NCBI RefSeq assembly: GCF_040536835.1
Contig: NZ_CP159578.1
Coordinates: 3,968,001-4,032,000 of the forward strand
DNA: 64,000 bases
Origin: Salinicola endophyticus
Lineage (GTDB): Bacteria > Pseudomonadota > Gammaproteobacteria > Pseudomonadales > Halomonadaceae
Direction: 5' to 3'
The position numbers and the translations under genes are program-made. Shown piece after piece: positions 16,438 to 26,798 of this stretch; position 1 is the stretch's first letter; every line of letters starts with the position of its first letter. The notes beneath the pieces are model-generated. The model was not told the origin of the DNA, searched no databases, and saw nothing but the letters and a program-made list of their open reading frames with translations.

Positions 16438-16663
16438 CTGCTGTACTCCGCTGCCTGTCGAGAAGAGATGGCGCCGCCAGCCTCGGCTACCGGGCCGGGG
16501 CATCGGCCCGGTGTGCCAGTTTGTCGCAGTGCCGGGCACTCAAGACGCTGCCGCGCGGGCCGATAGAGCGTACTCGGCACCCACGTGGATCGGTGCCGTT
16601 CCGGCCGCCACACGCAGGTGACGCCCGGCTCTTCGATACTAAGGGAAGGCAGGTGAACCAAGC

Positions 16664-17896
16664 ATGAAACGTCTCGCAGACATGACCGTGAAGACCAGCT
16701 GGCTGCTGGTACTGGTGGCATTCACACTCCTGGTGCTGGGGGTCGCGGGGCTGGCCGCCTACGCCGTCAACACCGACGTCTCGCCGGGGCTGATCAACGC
16801 CGGCATTGCCGTCGCGGTGGTGGCGACCCTGGTGCTGGTGACGATCGTGCTGTGGGGCGTGACGGTCAACGTGATTCGTCCGCTGGAACGTCTGGTGGAA
16901 CACTGCGAGAAGCTTGCCACCGGCGACCTGTCGGTGCCGGTGGAGCGCCGCGGCAACAACGAGATCGGACGGCTGTTCGCGGCCATGGCGCAGACCCAGA
17001 GCCATCTCTCGAGCACCGTCGGCAACGTGCGCAGCGCCTGCGACAACGTGCTCGACGGCGCCAGCGGCATTGCCCAGGGCAATACCGACCTCTCCTCGCG
17101 TACCGAGCAGCAGGCAGCATCGCTGGAAGAGACCGCCGCCAGCATGGAGCAGTTGACCTCGACCGTACGCCAGAACGCCGACAACGCGGTCCAGGCGAGC
17201 CAACTGGCGAGCGAGGCCACCGACGTGGCGAATCGCGGTGGCGAGGTGGTCGGCGGCGTGGTCAGCACGATGCACGCGATCAGCGAGAATTCGCGCCAGG
17301 CGGTGACGCTGCTCGACGCCATCGACTCGGTGGCGTTCCAGACCAACATCCTCGCCCTCAACGCCTCGGTGGAAGCGGCTCGCGCCGGCGAACAGGGTCG
17401 CGGCTTCGCCGTGGTCGCCAACGAGGTGCAGACGCTGGCCAAGCGCTCGGCCGATGCCGCCAAGGCGATCCGCGACCTGATCCAGCGCTCCGCCGAGCGG
17501 GTCGAGAGCGGCGCCGCCCTGGCCGACAAGGCCGGTGACACGATGCACGACATCGTCACCTCGATCACCCGGGTCAGCGAAATCATGCACGAGATCGCCG
17601 CGGCCTCGGAGGAGCAGAACCACGGCATCACCCAGGTCAACCAGGCGGTGACCCAGATGGACCAGGTCACCCAGCAGAACGCCGCGCTGGTACAGCAGGC
17701 CGCCAACGCCGCGCGGGCGCTGGAAGAAGAAGCCAACGAGCTGCAGTCGGTGGTCGCGGTGTTCCGCCTCGACGCCAGTGCTGCGGTCACCCCGCGGCGC
17801 CCGCAGGCCGCCCCGCTGCCGGCGACTAGCGCCAGACCGGCCTCCCAACCGGCACGGCGCCAAGAGGCGGAAACCGCCGAGTGGGAAGCATTCTAG
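16664..17896 (+). CDS. Methyl-accepting chemotaxis protein without a sensor domain
   Basis: 410 aa. Two transmembrane helices (about 12-35 and 45-68) are separated by only some ten residues, so there is no periplasmic ligand domain. A HAMP domain follows ([20 protein letters not shown]), then a long signalling coiled coil whose hairpin tip contains [21 protein letters not shown]. Gln/Glu-rich methylation regions flank the tip. The last five residues are EWEAF, a CheR/CheB-tethering pentapeptide like NWETF of E. coli Tar/Tsr. It may sense membrane or cytoplasmic cues. No other che genes are nearby. Confidence 0.92.
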   Translation: MKRLADMTVKTSWLLVLVAFTLLVLGVAGLAAYAVNTDVSPGLINAGIAVAVVATLVLVTIVLWGVTVNVIRPLERLVEHCEKLATGDLSVPVERRGNNEIGRLFAAMAQTQSHLSSTVGNVRSACDNVLDGASGIAQGNTDLSSRTEQQAASLEETAASMEQLTSTVRQNADNAVQASQLASEATDVANRGGEVVGGVVSTMHAISENSRQAVTLLDAIDSVAFQTNILALNASVEAARAGEQGRGFAVVANEVQTLAKRSADAAKAIRDLIQRSAERVESGAALADKAGDTMHDIVTSITRVSEIMHEIAAASEEQNHGITQVNQAVTQMDQVTQQNAALVQQAANAARALEEEANELQSVVAVFRLDASAAVTPRRPQAAPLPATSARPASQPARRQEAETAEWEAF

Positions 17897-17919
17897 GCTC
17901 TGTACGCACACTGCCTGCG

Positions 17920-18549
17920 CTAGTCGATGACGGCAGGCCGCTGCGGCTGGGCATGAAAGAGGAAGGCGTCTTCGATGTCGCGGGCAATCGCCCGCGGCGT
18001 CGATAGCGGCGGCAGCGCGTCGGGCGCGAAGTAGGCCGCATCCAGCACCTCGTGCCCGGGGTCCAGCGGGGCGTCGTCGAGCCGCTCGCAGAGGAAGAAC
18101 AGCTTGTAGAAGTCGAGCACGTCCGGCGGGTAGGCGTGGCGCGCCTTGTGGCGGATGGCATAGAGCCGCGCGATGCGCACCCGAATCCCGGCCTCCTCCC
18201 ACACCTCCTTGCAGGTATTGTCGGCCGCCGACACGCCCACCTCGGCATAGCCGCCGGGCAGGGTCCAGCGGCCATCCGAGCGCTCCTGCACCAGCAGAAT
18301 ACGTCCCTGTTCGATGATCGCCGCGCGCACATCGATCTTCGGCGTGACGTGGCCTTCCCGCGGGCCCAGCGCCGTGGCGATACGCTCGGGGGTGGCTCCA
18401 CCCAGCGTCGCCATCATCTCGCGCGAGAGCGCGGAGATCTCCTCGTAGCGTTCACGGTCGAAGGTGTCGCGGCAGTAGTGCAGCCCGGTATCGGCGAGCG
18501 CAGAGATACGCTTGGCCCAGCTCAGCCATTGATCTTCCATGGAATCCAT
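17920..18549 (-). CDS. Nudix hydrolase with N-terminal NUDIX_N-type domain
   Basis: A 209-aa cytosolic pyrophosphohydrolase. Residues 7-62 (W..WAKRISALADTGLHYC, then FDRERYEEISALSREMM) match the small N-terminal domain found in this Nudix subgroup. The Nudix box near residues 103-125 reads GGYAEVGVSAADN, then CKEVWEEAGI. It keeps the EVxEEAG core but has V and K where the general consensus has E and R, as is usual in this subgroup. The likely substrate is an ADP-ribose-like or nucleoside-diphosphate compound. An ATG three codons in is an alternative start. Confidence 0.85.
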   Translation of the reverse strand: MDSMEDQWLSWAKRISALADTGLHYCRDTFDRERYEEISALSREMMATLGGATPERIATALGPREGHVTPKIDVRAAIIEQGRILLVQERSDGRWTLPGGYAEVGVSAADNTCKEVWEEAGIRVRIARLYAIRHKARHAYPPDVLDFYKLFFLCERLDDAPLDPGHEVLDAAYFAPDALPPLSTPRAIARDIEDAFLFHAQPQRPAVID

Positions 18550-18603
18550 CCCGCAGCGAATGAGGCATCCAGCCTAGCAAGTGCCCCCGTGGCACGCACA
18601 ACA

Positions 18604-18625
18604 AAGCCCTTCCGAGGAAGGGCTT
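18604..18625 (-). terminator. Rho-independent terminator of the Spy-like gene
   Basis: AAGCCCTTCC and GGAAGGGCTT form a perfect stem. On the minus strand it is followed by TTTGTTGTG, 12 bp after the stop of the upstream gene. Confidence 0.8.
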
Positions 18626-18636
18626 GGCGGGATGAC

Positions 18637-19443
18637 TCAGGGTGCCGGCGGGGCGCTCGGTGCGGGGGGAGCGTCAGGCACCGGCGGTGCCGGGGGCGTG
18701 CCGGGTGCAGGGGGCGCCGGCGGCGCATCGGGCGCCGGGGCCTGACCGGCGCGCGGCGGCCGTGGCGGCTGGGTCAGCGCCTCGAAGGCGGTGACCTGCT
18801 CCGGGCTCAGCACCTGGGCCAGAGCGCTATGGCGCTGTTCGATCAGGCGTTTGAAGCGTTCACCGCGCGGGTCGTCGACCTCGGCGTCGGGTGCCGCACC
18901 CGGCCGCTTGAGCTGGTGCAGACCATCGAAGAAGGTGCGCTGGGCGTTGAGCACCTGCGCGCTCTGCTGCTGATCGAGCTGCCAGGTCGCGAACAGCGGC
19001 GTGAAACGCGCCTGCAGATCGGCATCCAGCGCCGCCGGGTCATGCGCCGGGCCGGGATGGCGCGGCATCGCCGCCTGGCGTTCGAGCATCAGGTAAGCGC
19101 GCAGCTGGGCCGGCTCCAGCACATCGGCGAGCTGCTGGCGCTGACGCTCGAGCAGCGCATCGAGTGCGCCACGCCGTGCCTCCGGGGCCGCCTTCGGGCC
19201 ATCGCCGCGCAGCTGGCGCAGCCCGTCACGGAACTCGCTATCCGCCTGGGCCAACGCGGCCTGCTGGCGCTGGTCGAGCTGCCAGCTGGCGACCACAGCG
19301 TCCTTGAGCGCGGTGGCGTGGGCCTGTTTGGCGCTGTGCGGCGCCGGTGGCTGCGCCCGCTCGGGCGGCGCCGCCATAGCCAACGGAGACAGTGCGGTGA
19401 GGGTAACGGCGAGCGCGAACAGTGACTTGGATCTTGCTTGCAT
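18637..19443 (-). CDS. Spy/CpxP-like periplasmic protein with Pro/Ala-rich tail
   Basis: A 268-aa exported protein with a signal peptide ending LSPLAMA/AP. Two related helical units of about 75 residues follow (SWQLDQRQQAALAQADSEF and TWQLDQQQSAQVLNAQRTF), each ending in an LTxxQ-like segment (VLEPAQLRAYLML; VLSPEQVTAFEAL). This is the pattern of Spy/CpxP-type periplasmic chaperones, here duplicated. The last 45 residues are almost entirely Pro, Ala and Gly (APPAPP-type repeats). I choose the ATG at 19443 because it begins the signal peptide; its Shine-Dalgarno (GGAG) is rather distant. Confidence 0.65.
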   Translation of the reverse strand: MQARSKSLFALAVTLTALSPLAMAAPPERAQPPAPHSAKQAHATALKDAVVASWQLDQRQQAALAQADSEFRDGLRQLRGDGPKAAPEARRGALDALLERQRQQLADVLEPAQLRAYLMLERQAAMPRHPGPAHDPAALDADLQARFTPLFATWQLDQQQSAQVLNAQRTFFDGLHQLKRPGAAPDAEVDDPRGERFKRLIEQRHSALAQVLSPEQVTAFEALTQPPRPPRAGQAPAPDAPPAPPAPGTPPAPPVPDAPPAPSAPPAP

Positions 19444-19548
19444 GATGACACGACTCCTGTGGCGCACCGGGACACGGTGCACTCTCACTATCGCCGCGTT
19501 TCATGCACGCAGTGTGCAGCGAGCATGGAAGCTCGACCCCAGACGTGC

Positions 19549-19573
19549 AAAACCGCCCACATGGGGCGGTTTT
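19549..19573 (-). terminator. Terminator of the nrdHIEF operon
   Basis: AAAACCGCCC pairs perfectly with GGGCGGTTTT around a 5-nt loop, 32 bp after the nrdF stop. The T-run lies within the 3' arm on either strand, so it may also act on the opposite strand. Confidence 0.85.
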
Positions 19574-19604
19574 ACATGACACGTCTTCAGCGCTTCACCG
19601 CGCC

Positions 19605-20645
<1,041 letters not shown>

Positions 20646-20659
20646 TCAGACAGTCGGGC

Positions 20660-22831
20660 TTACAGCGTGCAGGAGACGCAACCTTCGACTTCCGTCCCTT
20701 CCAGCGCGGCCTGGCGCAGACGAATGTAGTAGATCGTCTTGATGCCTTTGCGCCAGGCGTAGATCTGCGCCTTGTTGACGTCACGCGTGGTCGCGGTGTC
20801 GCGGAAGAAGAGCGTCAGCGACAGGCCCTGGTCGACGTGCTGGGTCGCCTCGGCGTAGGTGTCGATGATCTTCTCCGGGCCGAGCTCGTAGGCGTCCTGG
20901 TAGTAAGCCTGGTTGTCGTCGGTCAGGTAGGGCGCCGGGTAGTAGACGCGGCCCAGCTTGCCCTCCTTGCGGATCTCGACCTTGGCCGTGACCGGGTGGA
21001 TGCTCGACGTCGAGTTGTTGATGTAGGAGATCGAGCCGGTAGGCGGGATCGCCTGCAGGTTACGGTTGAACAGCCCGTGGGCCATCACCGATGCCTTCAG
21101 CTCGCGCCAGTCTTCCTGGGTCGGGACGTGGATACCGCTCTTCTCGAACAGCCCGCGCACCTTCTCGGTCTTGGGCGCCCACGCCTGCTCGGTGTACTTG
21201 TCGAAGTACTCGCCGCTGGCATAGGTCGACTGCTCGAAACCGGCGAAGCGCTTGCCACGCTCGATGGCGATGCGATTGGAGGCACGGATGGCGTGGAACG
21301 CCACGGTATAGAAGTAGATGTTGGTGAAATCCAACCCCTCTTCGCTACCGTAGAAGATGCGCTCGCGGGCCAGGTAGCCGTGCAGGTTCATCTGCCCCAG
21401 GCCGATCGCATGCGACTTGGCATTGCCTTCGGCGATCGACGGCACCGAGGAGATATGGCTCATCTCGGAGACCGCCGTCAGGCCGCGGATCGCGGTCTCC
21501 ACGGTGGCGCCGAAGTCCGGCGAATCCATGGTCTTGGCGATGTTGAGCGAGCCCAGGTTGCAGGAGATGTCCTCGCCGATATGACGATAGCCGAGGTCGT
21601 CGTCGTACTCGGTCGGCGTGTTGACCTGCAGAATCTCCGAGCACAGGTTGGACATGTTGATCCGGCCGTGGATCGGATTGGCGCGATTGACCGTGTCCTC
21701 GAACATCAGATACGGGTAGCCGGACTCGAACTGCAGCTCGGCGATGGTCTGGAACAGCTCGCGGGCGTTGATCTTCTTCTTGTGGATACGCCCGTCGTCG
21801 ACCATCTCGTCGTACTTCTCGGTGATGCTGATATCACCGAAAGGCACGCCGTAGATGCGCTCCACGTCGTAGGGCGAGAACAGGTACATGTCCTCGTTGC
21901 GCTTGGCCAGCTCGAAGGTGATGTCCGGCATCACGATGCCCAGCGAGAGCGTCTTGATGCGGATCTTCTCGTCGGCGTTTTCGCGCTTGGTATCGAGGAA
22001 GCGCAGGATGTCCGGGTGGTGGGCGTTGAGATAGACCGCCCCGGCGCCCTGACGCGCGCCCAGCTGATTGGCGTAGGAGAAGGCGTCTTCGAGCATCTTC
22101 ATGATCGGAATGATGCCGGAGGACTGGTTCTCGATGCGCTTGATCGGCGCCCCCGCCTCGCGGATGTTGGAGAGCGAGAACGCCACCCCGCCGCCGCGCT
22201 TGGAGAGCTGCAGCGCCGAGTTGATGGAGCGCCCGATGGACTCCATGTTGTCCTCGATGCGCAACAGGAAGCACGAGACCAGCTCACCGCGCTGACGCTT
22301 GCCGCAGTTGAGGAAGGTCGGGGTGGCCGGCTGGAAACGCCCGTGGATGATCTCTTCGACCAGCTGGCGCGCCAGGGTCTCGTCACCGCGCGCCAGCGAC
22401 AGCGCGACCATGCACACACGATCCTCGAAGCGTTCGAGGTAGCGCTTGCCGTCGAAGGTCTTGAGCGTGTAGCTGGTATAGTACTTGAAAGCGCCCAGGA
22501 AGCTCTGGAAGCGGAACTTGACCGCATAGGCCTGATCGAACAGCGCCGTGACAAAGGCGAAGTCGTACTGATCGAGCACTTCCTGCTCGTAGTAGCCCTC
22601 TTCCACCAGATAGTCGAGCTTCTCCTTCAGCGAGTGGAAGAACACGGTGTTCTGGTTCACGTGCTGGAGGAAATATTGACGCGCGGCCTCGCGGTCCTTG
22701 TCGAGCTGCAGACGCCCTTCGGCATCGTACAGGTTCAACATGGCGTTGAGCGCGTGGTAGTCGAGCGTCTTGGCATTGTGATCGGCGGGCGATCGCGCTG
22801 CCGTCTCTTTTTCTAGGCTGAGCGTTTCCAA
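20660..22831 (-). CDS. nrdE: Class Ib ribonucleotide reductase, alpha subunit
   Basis: A 723-aa catalytic subunit reducing ribonucleoside diphosphates. It includes [15 protein letters not shown] near the N-terminus, [19 protein letters not shown] with the first active-site cysteine, [10 protein letters not shown] with the radical cysteine, and the C-terminal redox pair CVSC that is re-reduced by NrdH. It lacks an ATP-cone, as is normal for class Ib. Translation probably starts at TTG 22831, which overlaps the nrdI end by 19 nt and suggests coupling; the next in-frame ATG would remove conserved residues. Confidence 0.97.
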   Translation of the reverse strand: METLSLEKETAARSPADHNAKTLDYHALNAMLNLYDAEGRLQLDKDREAARQYFLQHVNQNTVFFHSLKEKLDYLVEEGYYEQEVLDQYDFAFVTALFDQAYAVKFRFQSFLGAFKYYTSYTLKTFDGKRYLERFEDRVCMVALSLARGDETLARQLVEEIIHGRFQPATPTFLNCGKRQRGELVSCFLLRIEDNMESIGRSINSALQLSKRGGGVAFSLSNIREAGAPIKRIENQSSGIIPIMKMLEDAFSYANQLGARQGAGAVYLNAHHPDILRFLDTKRENADEKIRIKTLSLGIVMPDITFELAKRNEDMYLFSPYDVERIYGVPFGDISITEKYDEMVDDGRIHKKKINARELFQTIAELQFESGYPYLMFEDTVNRANPIHGRINMSNLCSEILQVNTPTEYDDDLGYRHIGEDISCNLGSLNIAKTMDSPDFGATVETAIRGLTAVSEMSHISSVPSIAEGNAKSHAIGLGQMNLHGYLARERIFYGSEEGLDFTNIYFYTVAFHAIRASNRIAIERGKRFAGFEQSTYASGEYFDKYTEQAWAPKTEKVRGLFEKSGIHVPTQEDWRELKASVMAHGLFNRNLQAIPPTGSISYINNSTSSIHPVTAKVEIRKEGKLGRVYYPAPYLTDDNQAYYQDAYELGPEKIIDTYAEATQHVDQGLSLTLFFRDTATTRDVNKAQIYAWRKGIKTIYYIRLRQAALEGTEVEGCVSCTL

Positions 22832-23217
22832 AATTCATTCACCCCTGCAAGGACGCGACGGACATCCTCATCGGTGCCCATCAGCTCGAAACGGTAGAGA
22901 TACGGTACCTGGCACTTCTGTGCGATCACCCGGCCAGCCAGGCCGAATGCCGCGCCGAAGTTGGCGTTGCCACCGGCGATGACCCCGCGGATCAGCGACC
23001 GGTTGTGCTCATCGTTGAGAAAGCGGATCACCTGCGGCGGCACCGCCGTGCGCGGTTCGCCATCGCCGTAGGTGGGCACGATGAGAATATAAGGTGCTGC
23101 AACGCGCAGTGGCGGATCGTCACGGTTCAGCGGGATCCGGCTGGCCGGCAGGCCGAGCTTTTCCACGAAGCGTCGCGTATTGCCTGATTTGGTCGAGAAG
23201 TAGACCAGCTCAGCCAT
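22813..23217 (-). CDS. nrdI: NrdI flavodoxin for class Ib RNR activation
   Basis: A 134-aa FMN protein that delivers the oxidant used to assemble the Mn2-tyrosyl radical in NrdF. The FMN phosphate loop [11 protein letters not shown] is at the N-terminus, [14 protein letters not shown] follows, and the [14 protein letters not shown] loop surrounds the flavin. AAGGAAG precedes the ATG. It overlaps nrdE and lies 178 bp after nrdH. Confidence 0.96.
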   Translation of the reverse strand: MAELVYFSTKSGNTRRFVEKLGLPASRIPLNRDDPPLRVAAPYILIVPTYGDGEPRTAVPPQVIRFLNDEHNRSLIRGVIAGGNANFGAAFGLAGRVIAQKCQVPYLYRFELMGTDEDVRRVLAGVNEFWKRSA

Positions 23218-23395
23218 GACGACTTCCTTGCGCCTCTGCGCGATTCAGGTCGTGTCGAATGGGACCGCGGCCTGGAGACTCTCTGCGAGCGCGGCGCAAT
23301 GCCGTCGAGCGGCCGCTCTACCGCGCTCTCCAGACCGGACCGGCGCACTTGGCGCGGTCCGCGTCAGTCGGGGCGGGCGCCCCGGAAACCACGAA

Positions 23396-23620
23396 TCAGG
23401 CGACCAGCGTGCTGATCTTGTCCGGGCGGAAACCGGCCCAATGATCATCACCCGCCACCACGACCGGCACCTGACGGTAGCCGAGATCCTGTACGCGCTG
23501 CATGGCAGCGGCGTCTTGGGTCAGGTCGACCACGGTATAGTCGATCCCTTGTTTGTCCAGCGCGCGATAGGTGGCGTTGCACTGGACGCAAGCGGGTTTG
23601 CTATAGATCGTGATGCTCAT
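23396..23620 (-). CDS. nrdH: NrdH glutaredoxin-like protein
   Basis: A 74-aa electron donor for class Ib RNR. The active site CVQC sits near residue 11, and the C-terminus (WAGFRPDKI) matches the NrdH signature. The start at 23620 matches the family (MSITIYSKPACVQC). It is overlapped by a Fur box and no strong ribosome binding site is visible, so translation may itself be limited. It is the first gene of nrdHIEF. Confidence 0.95.
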   Translation of the reverse strand: MSITIYSKPACVQCNATYRALDKQGIDYTVVDLTQDAAAMQRVQDLGYRQVPVVVAGDDHWAGFRPDKISTLVA

Positions 23621-23633
23621 GATAATCATTACC
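23615..23633. promoter_or_regulatory. Fur box over the nrdH start codon
   Basis: GCTCATGATAATCATTACC matches 16 of 19 positions of the Fur consensus GATAATGATAATCATTATC. Iron-dependent control of nrdHIEF by Fur is known in E. coli. Confidence 0.7.
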
Positions 23634-23728
23634 ATCCGTGATAGGAAATAGCGCCCATCGCTGGCCGATGGTGCGGGCCTTGGCGGCGTTTGGACACCCA
23701 TTGCGTGGTGTCGACCGCCTCTGGAAAA

Positions 23729-23760
23729 ACACTATATATGGTAGCCTGGCGTTTTTCCAA
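23729..23760 (-). promoter_or_regulatory. nrdHIEF promoter with overlapping NrdR-like box
   Basis: On the minus strand TTGGAA and TATATA are spaced by 16 bp, a plausible sigma-70 promoter about 110 bp before nrdH. ACACTATATATGGTAG (23729-23744), overlapping the -10, resembles the NrdR consensus ACACTATATATAGTGT (12-13 of 16). NrdR boxes usually occur in pairs; the partner here is not convincing. Confidence 0.6.
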
Positions 23761-24026
23761 GCATAGATGTGGTTTTTTTCTGTGCATTCCCTGTGGATAT
23801 TTTCGCCCCCCTCGGGAGGGCCCACCGTTGTGCGCCTCACGCCCTGTCAAGGGGCGGAAATTTCTTCCTCGGGGGAGGAAAAGGCTCTCGATAAGCGCAG
23901 AAAAGGGCGCCGGAAACGTCGAGCGCGCCGTTCGACTGGTAGCGAACGGCGCGCTCGGCATACTACATCTGGTAGGGCCAACATCGGGTAGGGCCCGAGG
24001 TGTGACGGGCGCCCTCTCGTCAGGGC
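23761..24026. other. Non-coding spacer between gnd and nrdH promoter
   Basis: This spacer holds several inverted repeats, including TTCCTC-GGGG-GAGGAA near 23865 and the long hairpin at 23921-23956. I find no convincing ORF; a small RNA cannot be excluded. Confidence 0.4.
23921..23956 (-). terminator. Long hairpin downstream of gnd
   Basis: A perfect 14-bp stem (GAGCGCGCCGTTCG and its complement) with an 8-nt loop, about 70 bp after the gnd stop. Only a short T-run (GACGTTTCC) follows on the minus strand. Confidence 0.6.
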
Positions 24027-24932
24027 TTAATCCGACTTGATGGCGTGACCGCCAAACTCGTTGCGCATCGCGGCGAGCAGCTTGTCGCCGAAAGAGTCGG
24101 CTTCGCGCGAGCGCAGGCGTTCGAGCAGGGAGAGGGTAATGACTGGCGCGCTGACGTCAAGCTCGAGCGCTTCGGCCACGGTCCAGCGCCCTTCGCCGGA
24201 GTCGGACACGTAAGGCGCGATGCCCTCCAGGCCGGGGTTCTTGTCCAGCGCATCGGCGGTCAGGTCGAGTAGCCACGAGCGCACCACGCTGCCGTAGCGC
24301 CAGATCTCGGCGACCTGGTGCAGATCGACACCGAACTCCGCTTTCTTGCCCATGATCGCGAAGCCTTCGGCGTAGGCCTGCATCAGCCCGTACTCGATAC
24401 CGTTGTGGACCATCTTGGTGAAGTGACCGGCACCGGCGGGGCCGACATGCCCCCAACCCTTGTCCGGCGCCGGCGCCAGGGCCTCGAACAGCGGCGTGAG
24501 CGTCTCGATCACCGCGGTCTCGCCGCCGACCATCATGCTGTAGCCCTCGGCGAGCCCCCAGACCCCACCGCTGGTGCCCACATCGACGAAGTGCAGCCCT
24601 TTCTCGCTGGCGCGCTCGGCCCGGCGCAGGCTGTCCTTGTAGAGGGAGTTACCGCCATCGATGACCACATCGTCCGCCGCCAGCAGCGGCTCGAGGTCGG
24701 CGAGCAGCTTATCGATGAGATCTCCTGCCGGCACCATCAGCCACACGATCCGCGGCGACGGCAGCGCGGCGATCGCCGCCGCCAGCGATTCGGCCGGCTC
24801 GATGCCCTTCTCCGCCGCCTTGGCGCGCGCCTCCGCGCTCGGATCGGAGCCGACCACCCGGTGCCCACCGCGTACCAGCCGCTCGGCCATATTGGCGCCC
24901 ATGCGCCCCAGCCCCACCATTGCGAGTTCCAT
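24027..24932 (-). CDS. 6-phosphogluconate dehydrogenase, short form
   Basis: A 301-aa cytosolic enzyme decarboxylating 6-phosphogluconate to ribulose 5-phosphate. The N-terminal Rossmann motif is MVGLGRMGANMAERL, followed by VIDGGNSLYKDS, the catalytic region DVGTSGGVWGLAEGYSMM and the lysine region HFTKMVHNGIEYG. At about 300 aa it belongs to the short, often NAD-preferring class rather than the 470-aa Gnd of E. coli. GGGAG precedes the ATG at 24932; the ORF upstream of this is not family-like. Confidence 0.92.
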   Translation of the reverse strand: MELAMVGLGRMGANMAERLVRGGHRVVGSDPSAEARAKAAEKGIEPAESLAAAIAALPSPRIVWLMVPAGDLIDKLLADLEPLLAADDVVIDGGNSLYKDSLRRAERASEKGLHFVDVGTSGGVWGLAEGYSMMVGGETAVIETLTPLFEALAPAPDKGWGHVGPAGAGHFTKMVHNGIEYGLMQAYAEGFAIMGKKAEFGVDLHQVAEIWRYGSVVRSWLLDLTADALDKNPGLEGIAPYVSDSGEGRWTVAEALELDVSAPVITLSLLERLRSREADSFGDKLLAAMRNEFGGHAIKSD

Positions 24933-25074
24933 GTGCCGTTCTCCCTGCGGATGAGAGCCGCACCGCCGGATATCGAAAACCATGCGCCGGGGCACGACGA
25001 TGAAATGTATCGAAATCGATCTCGCGTACTGAACCTAGTGGAAAATCCGCCTCTCGGTGGTGCCGTGATCCGCG

Positions 25075-26283
25075 CTAGCTTGCAGAGCGCATCAAATGCC
25101 CCGCGATCAGCCGTCGCACCGGCCAGGCGGCGTCGCCGGCGCGCAGCACCGCCTTGCGCAGCAGCCGCGCCGGCGGGCGCTCGTCGGTGTAGAGGCCGAC
25201 GATCGCCAGGGTGGCCGCGAACAGCGGCCCGGTGGCCAGGCGCTGCTGGCGCTGGTAGCGCGCCAGCAGCCTCGGCGCGCCGATATCCTGCCCCGCCGCG
25301 CGGGCGTCACCGACCAATCCGGCCAGCCGGCGTACGCCTTCGAGACCAAGGTTGAAGCCATGCGCAGTGACCGGATGCATGCCCACCGCGGCATCGCCGA
25401 GCAGCGCCTGGCGCGGCCCCACGAAACGCTCGGCATAGACACTGACCAGCGGATAGCGGCGCGCCTCGGCGGCCCGGGTCATCGCCCCCAGGCGGCCCTC
25501 GAAGCGACGTGTGATCTCGGCTTCGAAGTCGGCCTGAGGCAGCGCCATCAGCGCATCCATCTGCGCCGGCGGCAGGGTCAGCACGACTGACGAACAGTGG
25601 GTATCCACCGGCAGCAGCGCCAGCGTCTGGCCATGGCCGAACCACTCCCAGGCGCTGAAATCATGCGCCTGTTCATGGTGCATGCGGCACACCAGCATGT
25701 GCTGGCCGTGCTGATAAGTGTGCGCCGGGATACCCATCGCCCGACGCGTGCTTGAGAAGCGGCTGTCCGCCGCCACCAGCAGCGCGGCCTCGACGATCTC
25801 TCCGCCGGCCAGACGAATCTCGACCCCGCTATCGTCGGCGCTGGGGGCGAAGGTCTCGATCTCGCTCTCGCAGCGCCACAGCACCTCGGCCTGGGGCGAA
25901 TCGACGAGCGCGGCATAGGCGGCGGCGCGAATCGCCCGGTTGGGCACCAGGCAGCCGAGCTCGGCGTCCTGCCCCGCGCGGGGTGCGATCTGCATGGCGA
26001 ACAACGACTCACCGTTGAAGACCTTGGCCGCGCGCATCGCCGCGCGTTCATCCGCGGGAATCCGCGGCCATACGTCGAGCGCGTCGAGGGTCTGCTGCGA
26101 GGCGCGGGTCAGCGCGATCTCGCGGCCGTCGCTTTCCGGCGCTTCGAGACTGGCGCGCGCTTGGCGGTCGATCAGCAGCGCACTCACGCCGCGCCGCGAC
26201 AGCGCGTTGGCGAAGCACAAACCGATCGGGCCGGCACCGACGATCGCGACGTCGACCCGCGTTGTGGGGGTGGAACCTTCCAT
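25075..26283 (-). CDS. UbiH/UbiM-type FAD-dependent ubiquinone hydroxylase
   Basis: A 402-aa flavoprotein monooxygenase. FAD motifs are VDVAIVGAGPIGLCFANAL at the N-terminus and LLGDAAVGMHPVTAHGFNLG near residue 290, with the middle DG motif around LLVAADSRFS. The MHPVTAHGFN form, where UbiH/UbiF usually have HPxAGQGxN, resembles UbiM, a hydroxylase of ubiquinone ring carbons. The exact carbon cannot be decided from sequence. GGGAG lies upstream of the ATG. It stands alone. Confidence 0.82.
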   Translation of the reverse strand: MEGSTPTTRVDVAIVGAGPIGLCFANALSRRGVSALLIDRQARASLEAPESDGREIALTRASQQTLDALDVWPRIPADERAAMRAAKVFNGESLFAMQIAPRAGQDAELGCLVPNRAIRAAAYAALVDSPQAEVLWRCESEIETFAPSADDSGVEIRLAGGEIVEAALLVAADSRFSSTRRAMGIPAHTYQHGQHMLVCRMHHEQAHDFSAWEWFGHGQTLALLPVDTHCSSVVLTLPPAQMDALMALPQADFEAEITRRFEGRLGAMTRAAEARRYPLVSVYAERFVGPRQALLGDAAVGMHPVTAHGFNLGLEGVRRLAGLVGDARAAGQDIGAPRLLARYQRQQRLATGPLFAATLAIVGLYTDERPPARLLRKAVLRAGDAAWPVRRLIAGHLMRSAS

Positions 26284-26405
26284 CTCTGCCGCTCCCTACC
26301 GTGATGGGGCGTCAAGATAACCAAAAACACGCCGCGGGTAATCCCGCGGCTGGCGGCACGGGCGCGGCCGATGCGCGCACCCGGCGCCGCGCCGCACGGC
26401 GAGCG

Positions 26406-26594
26406 TCAGTACTTGTCGTCGTGAACCCGGGTATGGCCCTGCTTGTCCTTGAACACCTTCTCCTCGAACTCGACCTCGAGGTGAGCATCGCCCTTCTGCT
26501 TGAGACGATGGTACTCGAGCCCGCTGAAACTCAGCTCCAGACTGTCGTCGTAGGCGTCGAGCAGACGTTTGAATTCACCCACAGTGATGATCAT
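26406..26594 (-). CDS. Small conserved-looking hypothetical protein, 62 aa
   Basis: Starts MIITVGEFKRLLDAYDD, followed by ELSFSGLEYHRLKQKG and charged sequence. It is soluble, with a helix-strand pattern and no metal motif. A strong AAGGAG ribosome binding site precedes it. It resembles small uncharacterised proteins that begin with a 'tVgel/lidaL..yp.d.el.FsGL.fyRlK' type pattern, but I cannot name a family. It is between ubiM-like gene and repeat A copy 2. Confidence 0.65.
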   Translation of the reverse strand: MIITVGEFKRLLDAYDDSLELSFSGLEYHRLKQKGDAHLEVEFEEKVFKDKQGHTRVHDDKY

Positions 26595-26650
26595 GACCTC
26601 TCCTTTGGCGATACCCGTGACCGGCGTCCCTATCCGGCCCTCTCATCAGA

Positions 26651-26798
26651 CTAGGATGTGTAAGAAAAATCGGCGAGCGAAGGCAAGACAAGGCAAAAAA
26701 TAGGCGAGAAAGCGGAGTTTACGGGGTGTAAATGAGCATTTTAAGCCGATTTTTAACGCCGTATTGCCGAGCGCAGACAGTTTTCATACATATCCTAG
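26651..26798 (+). repeat. Dispersed intergenic repeat family A, copy 2
   Basis: About 148 bp in the same orientation and block order as the copy at 395-535. Its ends are inverted repeats, CTAGGATGTGTAAGAAAA against the complement of TTTTCATACATATCCTAG, matching at about 16 of 18 positions. The terminal CTAG supplies the TAG stop of the LysR gene on the minus strand, so the element abuts or slightly invades that gene's end. Confidence 0.85.

Noticed and set aside
20837..22816. 659-aa plus-strand frame over nrdE
   Set aside because: Mirror of nrdE; Leu/Val/Arg/Asp-rich with no recognisable motifs.
23758..23773. Second NrdR box to pair with the one at 23729
   Set aside because: Only about half of positions match and the spacing (about 29 bp) is off the usual 31-32 bp.
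24318..25355. 345-aa plus-strand frame over gnd and ubiM-like gene
   Set aside because: Mirror frame of gnd running into Arg/Ala-rich sequence; no start signal.
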